From Candidatus Tenebribacter mawsonii (GTDB lineage: Bacteria > Cloacimonadota > Cloacimonadia > Cloacimonadales > TCS61), in assembly GCA_030765665.1 (NCBI GenBank), contig JAVCCD010000260.1:1-5173 (forward strand): a DNA stretch of 5,173 nucleotides. The letters are read 5' to 3'. The stretch's first letter is position 1. The number at the start of each line of letters is the position of its first letter. Positions 1 to 4,641 of this stretch are shown piece after piece. The notes beneath the pieces were generated by a model. That model did not search any database, was not told where the DNA came from, and worked only from the letters and a program-made list of their open reading frames with translations. The translations under genes and the position numbers were made by a program.

Positions 1-86
1 ATAAGGCAGTTTCAAGTGGTATTTATTTTTACAAAATGAATACTGGAAAATTTACTGAAACTAAGAAAATGATTCTAATGAAATAA
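1..86 (+). CDS. C-terminal end of a type IX secretion (T9SS) cargo protein, partial
   Basis: Only the last 27 codons are inside the window, read from base 3 to the TAA at 84-86; bases 1-2 finish an earlier codon. The tail contains SSGIYFYKM, then a short polar turn, then TKKMILMK at the very end. This is the pattern of the last two beta strands of the T9SS type A sorting domain (roughly SGIYFYrl...G...t.KmillK). In that family the C-terminal domain directs an exported protein through the type IX secretion system, after which it is usually removed. The passenger domain lies upstream and cannot be identified. The gene is followed by its own terminator and has no visible functional link to the downstream genes. 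Its main value here is taxonomic, pointing to an FCB-group bacterium. The tail assignment is fairly sure; nothing can be said about the protein's activity. Confidence 0.8.
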   Translation, partial: KAVSSGIYFYKMNTGKFTETKKMILMK

Positions 87-107
87 TTAAAGTTAGCTTA
101 TGTAATC

Positions 108-133
108 AGCCCCGGATTCCGGGGCTTTTTTTT
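108..133 (+). terminator. Intrinsic terminator after the T9SS cargo gene
   Basis: An 8-bp perfect stem (AGCCCCGG at 108-115 paired with CCGGGGCT at 119-126) closes a 3-base loop. A run of eight T (126-133) overlaps the last base pair. The stem is strongly GC-rich in an AT-rich setting, which is the classic rho-independent form. It lies 22 bases after the TAA of the upstream gene and separates it from the DsrE/TusA transcription unit. Confidence 0.93.
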
Positions 134-437
134 AAGTTTAATTTCAATCATTTGATCTGATTTATACAAAATCTAACCAAAATTATTCCTGATAAATTTT
201 ACTATCAAAATATATATTTTCACTTTTTTTTAAGTAAAACATGGTCTCTTAAATGAGATTAATAATCAATACAATCTTAAGAATTTTTGTAACGCTAAAG
301 TATTAAAGAACATAGGGAATATGTATGACAATGTGTAAATTTAACATGGTAAAATATATCAGCGACAGGTAAAACATTTTACTTGACACTGAACTTGCAT
401 TCTCAATTAGATATTACCTTAAAAGGAGGAATGATTT
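134..437 (+). other. Gene-free AT-rich leader upstream of the DsrE-family gene
   Basis: About 300 bases lie between the upstream terminator and the DsrE-family start. No convincing coding region is present on either strand. The stretch is very AT-rich with many A and T runs. Its last 100 bases carry a direct repeat GGTAAAA (348-354 and 368-374), a palindrome (369-382) and a TTGACA hexamer (383-388), listed separately as a possible promoter and operator. No riboswitch fold was recognised by eye. Confidence 0.6.
369..413 (+). promoter_or_regulatory. Possible promoter with abutting palindromic operator
   Basis: TTGACA at 383-388 is a perfect sigma70-type -35 hexamer. The -10 region about 17-19 bases downstream (406-413, ATTAGATA) matches the consensus only weakly, so the promoter call is tentative. 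Directly before the -35 is the perfect inverted repeat GTAAAA-CA-TTTTAC (369-382). Its left arm belongs to the direct repeat GGTAAAA, whose other copy is at 348-354, exactly 20 bases (about two helical turns) upstream. This arrangement would suit a dimeric regulator. No known regulator motif was recognised. Confidence 0.35.
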
Positions 438-797
438 ATGGGAAAAGTATCAATAACCATTAATGGTTCTGAAGTAAAAAACATTTACCCCGCTATTACA
501 ATTGCTGTTTCAGCTGCAGCTAGTGGTGATGAAGTAATTTTGTTTATTTTACCAAGTGGATTACCAGCTTTTAAGAAAGGAATGTATAAAGAGTTAAATG
601 AAATAGCTCCTAAACTTCCTGATCTAGTAGAAATGATGGAAGGGCTTGAGATGCTTGGTGCTCGTATTCTGATATGTGAACTTGGATTTGAAGTTCACGG
701 ACTAAAAGAAGAAGATCTTGTGGAAGGTGTAGAAATTGTAGGTGCTACTACATTTGTAGCAGAAGCACAAGGTTCAGATCTTACATTTTCATTCTAA
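438..797 (+). CDS. DsrE/DsrF-family sulfur-transfer-like protein
   Basis: This 119-residue soluble protein has the size and layout of the DsrE/DsrF/DrsH-like fold. An N-terminal beta strand is followed by YPAITIAVSAAASGDEVILFI (helix then strand, about 17-37), then a Leu-rich helical section, then LGARILICELGFEVHGL (about 73-89) and EDLVEGVEIVGATTFV. The single cysteine, Cys80, lies after the third core strand, where sulfur-carrying DsrE/TusD-type proteins have their persulfide-bearing Cys. No signal peptide or membrane segment is seen, so it is probably cytoplasmic. A strong Shine-Dalgarno AAGGAGGA (423-430) stands 7 bases before the ATG; the ATG at 431 is out of frame. The TusA-family gene follows after 24 bases, so the two are almost certainly co-transcribed. 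Family members carry persulfide sulfur for tRNA thiolation or dissimilatory sulfur metabolism. The acceptor here is unknown, because no partner DsrF/H or TusBCE gene is visible. Confidence 0.8.
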   Translation: MGKVSITINGSEVKNIYPAITIAVSAAASGDEVILFILPSGLPAFKKGMYKELNEIAPKLPDLVEMMEGLEMLGARILICELGFEVHGLKEEDLVEGVEIVGATTFVAEAQGSDLTFSF

Positions 798-821
798 CTA
801 AAATAAGACAAGGAGAAAAAC

Positions 822-1046
822 ATGGCTGAAAAAGTATTAGATTGTGTAGGACTTAAATGTCCTCAACCTATTTTAAAAGTAGTTGCTTACATTCCACAAA
901 TGGAAGCCGGAGACATTTTAGAAGTAAAGGCAGACTGTCCTTCATTCCCAACAGATATTAAAGCTTGGTGTGATAGAACAGGAAAAACTTTATTGTTTTG
1001 CATGGATGATGGATCAGGAAGTCATTCAGCCCAAATTCAGTTTTAA
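822..1046 (+). CDS. TusA/SirA/YedF-family sulfur carrier
   Basis: This 74-residue protein is the usual length for TusA-like carriers. The N-terminal LDCVGLKCPQPILKV has the family signature CPxP, with Cys13 as the expected persulfide-carrying residue at the start of the first helix and Cys8 five residues before it. The rest follows the beta-alpha-beta-alpha-beta-beta pattern: GDILEVKADCPSFPTDIKAWC (about 30-50), then a strand-turn-strand end. Cys39, Cys50 and Cys60 are extra. Asp38 and the P-T-D-I segment match the 'aDdpaa..Di..wc' pattern of the family. AGGAG at 811-815 lies 6 bases before the ATG. TusA proteins pass sulfur from cysteine desulfurases or rhodaneses to DsrE-type partners, and its neighbour is such a DsrE-type protein. 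YedF proteins fuse a TusA and a DsrE-like domain and are associated with selenium use, so a selenium role is a possible alternative. The family is certain, the substrate is not. Confidence 0.92.
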   Translation: MAEKVLDCVGLKCPQPILKVVAYIPQMEAGDILEVKADCPSFPTDIKAWCDRTGKTLLFCMDDGSGSHSAQIQF

Positions 1047-1054
1047 TTTTATTA

Positions 1055-1086
1055 GAGCGCACTAAAATAGTGCGCTCATTTTTTTT
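1055..1086 (+). terminator. Strong intrinsic terminator (or attenuator) between tusA-like gene and mvhD
   Basis: A perfect 10-bp stem, GAGCGCACTA (1055-1064) paired with TAGTGCGCTC (1068-1077), closes an AAA loop. One A and then eight T (1079-1086) follow. It begins 8 bases after the TusA-family stop codon and ends only 19 bases before the mvhD start. It should end the DsrE/TusA transcript. Because so little room is left before mvhD, it could also act as a partial terminator that sets the ratio of the carriers to the electron-transfer genes. Confidence 0.93.
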
Positions 1087-1105
1087 ATTATAATATTGAG
1101 GGATA

Positions 1106-1528
1106 ATGGAAAAATTTAAACCTAAGATAGTTGGATTTCTTTGTAATTGGTGTACCTATGCTGCTGCAGATCTTGCTGGTGCTTCTCGCAAGGAGATTAA
1201 TCCTTCGTTGAACGTTGTAAGAGTAATGTGTACGAGTAGGATCGATCAAAATTTATTATTAAATACATACTTTAGTGGTGCTGATGGCATCTTAGTTGCT
1301 GGTTGACATCCTGGAGATTGCCATTACCAGGTAGGTAATTATTATGCACGTAGAAGATTTGCTTTATTAAAGAAAGTTTTTGAAACACTCAAAATTGATT
1401 CACAAAGAATTCAATTGTCATGGATATCAGCTTCCGAAGGTAAAAGATATATAGAAGTTGTGAATGAATTTTCAGATAAAATAGAAAAACTAGGACCAAA
1501 TCCTGTTAGACAGGATACTCATATATAA
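1106..1528 (+). CDS. mvhD: MvhD-like [2Fe-2S] electron-transfer subunit, selenoprotein (Sec67 at in-frame TGA)
   Basis: This is a full-length MvhD (methyl-viologen-reducing hydrogenase delta subunit) of 140 residues if the TGA at 1304-1306 is read as selenocysteine. Before the TGA are KIVGFLCNWCTYAAADLAG (7-25, Cys13/Cys16), RVMC (Cys42) and FSGADGILVAG. After it the same frame continues HPGDCHYQVGNYYARRRF, LSWISASEGKRYIEVVNEF and LGPNPV, ending at TAA 1526-1528. Both halves are family hallmarks, and ordinary MvhD has Cys at the TGA position (GCHPGDCHY). Cys13, Cys16, Cys42, Sec67 and Cys72 are candidate ligands or neighbours of the [2Fe-2S] cluster that passes electrons to HdrA. An in-frame TGA at 1097-1099 rules out a longer N-terminus, making this ATG the first possible. 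The ribosome site GAGGGA (1098-1103) is unusually close to it. The other complete genes and the T9SS tail here end in TAA, and Trp is coded by TGG, arguing against general TGA reassignment. A sequencing error or TGC-to-TGA mutation is the alternative, but the hairpin downstream favours selenocysteine. Confidence 0.88.
1304..1339 (+). promoter_or_regulatory. Selenocysteine recoding site: TGA codon plus candidate SECIS hairpin
   Basis: The TGA (1304-1306) is followed by a perfect 6-bp stem ATTACC (1323-1328) / GGTAAT (1334-1339) with the 5-base loop AGGTA. The loop has G at positions 2 and 3 and starts 23 bases after the TGA. Bacterial SECIS elements typically have a short apical loop with a G in its first two positions, within about 16-37 bases of the UGA, so this fits. 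A competing, mutually exclusive hairpin pairs CCTGG (1310-1314) with CCAGG (1327-1331), with three further inner pairs and a UGCC loop; its loop is closer to the TGA than usual. Which one forms cannot be decided by eye. The SelB tRNA-delivery machinery would be encoded elsewhere. Confidence 0.6.
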
Positions 1529-1622
1529 ATAATTACTAATGAATATAATTTGTAATGAAAATTACCCCCAAATAATTCACCATAAAAATCAAGTATTATT
1601 CATTAAATATAAGGAACGTTAA

Positions 1623-2912
1623 ATGGATTTATCTGACAATGTATTAATAATTGGCTCAGGTGTTGCAGGCATGGAAGCTAGTCTTATGCTTTCAAAAGCA
1701 GGTAAGAAAGTAACGCTGGTTGAAAAACTATCTTTAATTGGCGGTAAAACAATTAAAAATGAAGAAACATACCCCAATATGGATTGTTCCACCTGCCTTG
1801 TAGCTCCCATACAACAAGAGATCCTGCAAGATGGAAATATAAATGTTCTTACTTCAAGTGTGGTGGAAGCTATTACAGGAGATGCTGGGAACTTCAAAGT
1901 AACAATTAGTAAGAAAGCCGGTTATGTTGATCTTGTTGCATGTCTTGGTTGTGGCATGTGTTATCCCGTTTGCCCCGTAGAATTAATAAATGAATGGGAA
2001 GAAAACCTTACAAATAAAAAAGCGATTTATGTTCCTTGTGCTGGAGCCCTGCCAAATGTTCCTGTTATAAATGCAGAAAAATGTCTACAGTTAAACGGAA
2101 CTGAAATTTGTAATAAATGTGTAGAAGCCTGTATGTTTGGTGCAATTAATATGGGTGAGAAAGATGAACAAATTGATTTAAATGTTGGAGCTATCCTAGT
2201 TGCGACAGGTTATGATATGTTAGATGTGAGTTCGATAACAGATCTGGGTTATGGAAAATACCAGGGTGTTTATACTGCAATGGAATTCGAAAGACTTTTT
2301 GCAGCAAATGGACCAACGGAAGGAAAACTTGTTATGAGGGATGGTGAGAAAATTCCTTCATCCATTGCTATTATTCATTGCGTTGGAAGATCACAAACAC
2401 ACTATTGCTCTAATGTATGTTGTATGGCATCTTCTAAACATGCCCATTTTTTGCATCACAAACTTCCCGATGCAAAGATCTATAATATTTATTCTGATGT
2501 CTGCCTTCCAGATAAGACTTATCAAAAATTTCATGAAGATGTTAAAGCTCATTCTTCAAAATTCATCTATCAAGCAGATCGTGATAAAATGAAGATAAAT
2601 GAAGAAAATGAACAACTGAAAGTGGAGTATTTGGATAATAATAATAAAGATGCTTTTATACAAGTTGATATGGTGATTTTAGCAAATGCGCTAAAGTCAG
2701 CAGAAGGAAGTGATGATTTAAAAAATGTTTTGGGAATAGATCATGATAAATTTGGATTTGTAGAAGCTCAACCATTTCGTATTGGTTCTGTGGCAACTTC
2801 AAAATCTGGTATCTTTGTTGCAGGGTGTGCGGAAGGTCCTAAAGATATCCAGAATTCGATAATACAATCGGAAGCTGCCGTGGCACAGATTATGTCGTTT
2901 TTAAATGGATAA
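1623..2912 (+). CDS. HdrA/QmoA-like FAD and iron-sulfur subunit, core-only form with inserted ferredoxin
   Basis: This 429-residue protein is the thioredoxin-reductase-like core of heterodisulfide reductase subunit A. It opens with the FAD-binding GSGVAG (11-16) and EKLSLIGGK, followed by YPNMDCSTC (Cys55/Cys58). A ferredoxin domain is inserted at about 101-180: Cys107, 110, 113, 117, then KAIYVP, then Cys154, 163, 166, 170, enough for two [4Fe-4S] clusters. The FAD fold resumes at ILVATGYD (191-198). HdrA's unusual cluster motif follows: HC (Cys253), YC (Cys262) and CC (266-267), with SDVCLP after it. The end GIFVAGCAEGPKDI (396-409) closes the flavin site. Compared with full HdrA it lacks the N-terminal CxCG domain and the C-terminal ferredoxin, a form also seen in QmoA. 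The start is fixed by an in-frame TAA directly before the ATG; AAGGA (1611-1615) is 7 bases upstream. A 94-bp gap follows mvhD. Its role is inferred to be flavin-based electron transfer or bifurcation in the cytoplasm, with MvhD as electron donor or acceptor. Confidence 0.88.
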   Translation: MDLSDNVLIIGSGVAGMEASLMLSKAGKKVTLVEKLSLIGGKTIKNEETYPNMDCSTCLVAPIQQEILQDGNINVLTSSVVEAITGDAGNFKVTISKKAGYVDLVACLGCGMCYPVCPVELINEWEENLTNKKAIYVPCAGALPNVPVINAEKCLQLNGTEICNKCVEACMFGAINMGEKDEQIDLNVGAILVATGYDMLDVSSITDLGYGKYQGVYTAMEFERLFAANGPTEGKLVMRDGEKIPSSIAIIHCVGRSQTHYCSNVCCMASSKHAHFLHHKLPDAKIYNIYSDVCLPDKTYQKFHEDVKAHSSKFIYQADRDKMKINEENEQLKVEYLDNNNKDAFIQVDMVILANALKSAEGSDDLKNVLGIDHDKFGFVEAQPFRIGSVATSKSGIFVAGCAEGPKDIQNSIIQSEAAVAQIMSFLNG

Positions 2913-2921
2913 GGAAATATT

Positions 2922-4610
2922 ATGAGTGAAAAAATTGGAATTTATGTTTGTGAATGTGGCCCTAATATTTCATCAAAGGTAGATATTGAAAAAATTATGC
3001 AGGAACTTGCTGAACTTGAAGATTTCCAAGATAAAGAGCTAATTATAAAAAATCATAAATTACTTTGCTCAGTTGAAGGGAAAAAGTTCCTGGAAAATGA
3101 GATCAATGAAAATAATTTAACGCATCTTGTCTGTGCAGCCTGTTCTCCGCGAGATCATGATACCACATTTGTAAATGTTTGTAAAAAGACAAAATTGAAT
3201 CCTTATATGTATCAGATCGTAAATATTCGTGAACATTGTGCCTGGATAATTCCCGATAAAGATGAAGCTACTTCCAAAGCAATTCGCATAATCCATAGTG
3301 GAATGGACAGAGTCTTGTATCAGCAACCTTTAGAAGAAAAACAACTCGATAGTAATCCTGATGTTTTAATTATTGGTGGTGGTATTGCAGGAATGGAAGC
3401 AGCACTTACTCTCGCATCAAAAGATCGGGCAGTTTACTTAATTGAAAAATCTGAAAAATTGGGTGGAAAATCTGCTATATTAAAAGAATTATTGCCTCGA
3501 CAAGGTGTTACAATGAACATTTTACGACAGAAGATTTCTGATGTTCAAAGTAATAGATATATTAAAGTATTTACTAATGCAGAATTGGATTCGATAGTTG
3601 GGTTTCTTGGAAATTTTGAAATTGTGATAAAGGGTTTGAAAGATACGAATAATACAACTGAACTATTAGCTGGAGCTGTTATTGTCGCTACTGGTTTTGA
3701 TCTTACTGATGTCTCTTCACTCGATTCTTATAATATTAAAAAAGAAGATGAAGTTTATAATGCTATAGAAATTGAAAAAATGCTTTCTGAAAGTGGCAAA
3801 ATTACAATGCGAAATGGATCTCAACCTGAAAAAGTAGCTCTGATTCATTGTGTTGGTAGGTCTGAAGTTGGATATTGTTCTAAAACATGCTGTGATTATT
3901 TGCTGAAAATTGCTAAACTTATCAAGGATCAATCAGCAACAATTGAAGTTACAGAATTGTATAAGCATATGTGTTTACCGAATAAACATGATGAAGTATT
4001 TTACGAGCTCGTTCAAGAAAAAGGTGTTGAATTAATTAAAATCAAAAATGCGAATGTAACAGGAACAACTATTGATTTCACTGATATCTCAGATGCTAAA
4101 AAGAAACTTGATGTTGATATGATAATCGTTGGAACTGCCATGATACCTGCTTCTGGTACAGCTGAGCTTGGAGTTGAATTAAAGATAGACCAACATGAAA
4201 CAGGATTTTTTCAGGAAGCACATCTCAAGATAAATCCGGTTTCAACCAATACCGATGGTGTTTTTGTAGTTGGCGGAGCGCATGGACCTGCTGGCATTTC
4301 TGAATCTATGTTACAAGCACAAGCCGCTGCAGGTAAGATCTTCACCCAACTTATTCCGGGGCAAAAGATAATTCCCGAAGTTAAAGTTTCAGAAATTTTA
4401 GAAGCATATTGCACTGGTTGCCAAACTTGCCTTGAAGTTTGCGGTTTTGGTGCAATTTACTTCGATGAAGACAAAGGCATTTCTGTAGTGAACGAAGCTA
4501 TTTGTAGAGGTTGTGGAAATTGTGTGGGAAGTTGTCCATCCGGTTCAATTAGAACCAGGCATTTTACAAATCCGCAAATATATCAGGAAGTAAAAGAAGC
4601 ACTTCGCTAA
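2922..4610 (+). CDS. hdrA: HdrA-like subunit with N-terminal domain and C-terminal 2[4Fe-4S] ferredoxin, lacking the inserted ferredoxin
   Basis: This 562-residue protein is HdrA-related. Residues 1-145 are the N-terminal HdrA domain: KIGIYVCECG (Cys10/Cys12), LLC (Cys49), CAACSPR (71-77) and REHCAW (Cys106). An FAD core follows, with IGGGIAG (151-157), VIVATGFD (253-260), HCVGRS (Cys310), YC (Cys319), CC (323-324) and MCLP (Cys351). A C-terminal ferredoxin is at about 491-545, with Cys497, 500, 503, 507 and Cys528, 531, 534, 538. Three core features of standard HdrA are changed. The YP..DC..C motif is LLPRQGVTMN (190-199). The inserted ferredoxin is absent between about 235 and 250. The late AGC..GPKDI reads VGGAHGPAGI, with Gly452 in place of Cys. 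It is shorter than typical full HdrA, consistent with loss of the insert. It follows the previous gene after 9 bases; its Shine-Dalgarno AAGGA overlaps that gene's TAA, so the two are translationally close. It probably pairs with the first HdrA-like protein. QmoB-like function is an alternative, but it lacks QmoB's MvhD-like tail. Confidence 0.9.
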   Translation: MSEKIGIYVCECGPNISSKVDIEKIMQELAELEDFQDKELIIKNHKLLCSVEGKKFLENEINENNLTHLVCAACSPRDHDTTFVNVCKKTKLNPYMYQIVNIREHCAWIIPDKDEATSKAIRIIHSGMDRVLYQQPLEEKQLDSNPDVLIIGGGIAGMEAALTLASKDRAVYLIEKSEKLGGKSAILKELLPRQGVTMNILRQKISDVQSNRYIKVFTNAELDSIVGFLGNFEIVIKGLKDTNNTTELLAGAVIVATGFDLTDVSSLDSYNIKKEDEVYNAIEIEKMLSESGKITMRNGSQPEKVALIHCVGRSEVGYCSKTCCDYLLKIAKLIKDQSATIEVTELYKHMCLPNKHDEVFYELVQEKGVELIKIKNANVTGTTIDFTDISDAKKKLDVDMIIVGTAMIPASGTAELGVELKIDQHETGFFQEAHLKINPVSTNTDGVFVVGGAHGPAGISESMLQAQAAAGKIFTQLIPGQKIIPEVKVSEILEAYCTGCQTCLEVCGFGAIYFDEDKGISVVNEAICRGCGNCVGSCPSGSIRTRHFTNPQIYQEVKEALR

Positions 4611-4641
4611 TATGAAGTGATAGATAGAGGAGAATTTATTA

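Noticed and set aside
241..258. Imperfect hairpin around GGTCTCTTAAATGAGATT
   Set aside because: The pairing arms are only about 3-4 bp and AT-rich with no T tract, so it is not supported as a terminator or riboswitch.
134..437. CRISPR array, tRNA or insertion-sequence remains in the leader
   Set aside because: No regularly spaced long repeats, no cloverleaf with a CCA-like end and no terminal inverted repeats were seen.
1089..1094. TATAAT as a normal -10 box for mvhD
   Set aside because: There is no matching -35, and the implied start would remove or crowd the ribosome site; in such AT-rich DNA the hexamer is easily chance. Kept only as a possibility within the terminator finding.
1106..1306. 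A complete 66-residue protein ending at TGA
   Set aside because: It cuts the MvhD family in half just before HPGDCHY; the same frame continues with strong homology to 1528, so TGA is better read as selenocysteine.
1304..1306. TGA reassigned to Trp or Gly (alternative genetic code)
   Set aside because: Trp is coded by TGG throughout, this is the only internal in-frame TGA in the real genes, and homologues have Cys rather than Trp or Gly here.
1619..1897. Minus-strand open frame of 92 codons
   Set aside because: It lies opposite the FAD-binding start of the first HdrA-like gene and has no recognisable domain; it is a shadow of the real gene.
2341..2592. Plus-strand open frame of 83 codons in another frame
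   Set aside because: It is fully inside the first HdrA-like gene across its HC...YC...CC motif region, and its translation looks like random hydrophobic sequence.
3117..4414. Three minus-strand open frames (3117-3326, 3717-3932, 4211-4414)
   Set aside because: All lie opposite the second HdrA-like gene, which has continuous family motifs; none shows a family feature of its own.
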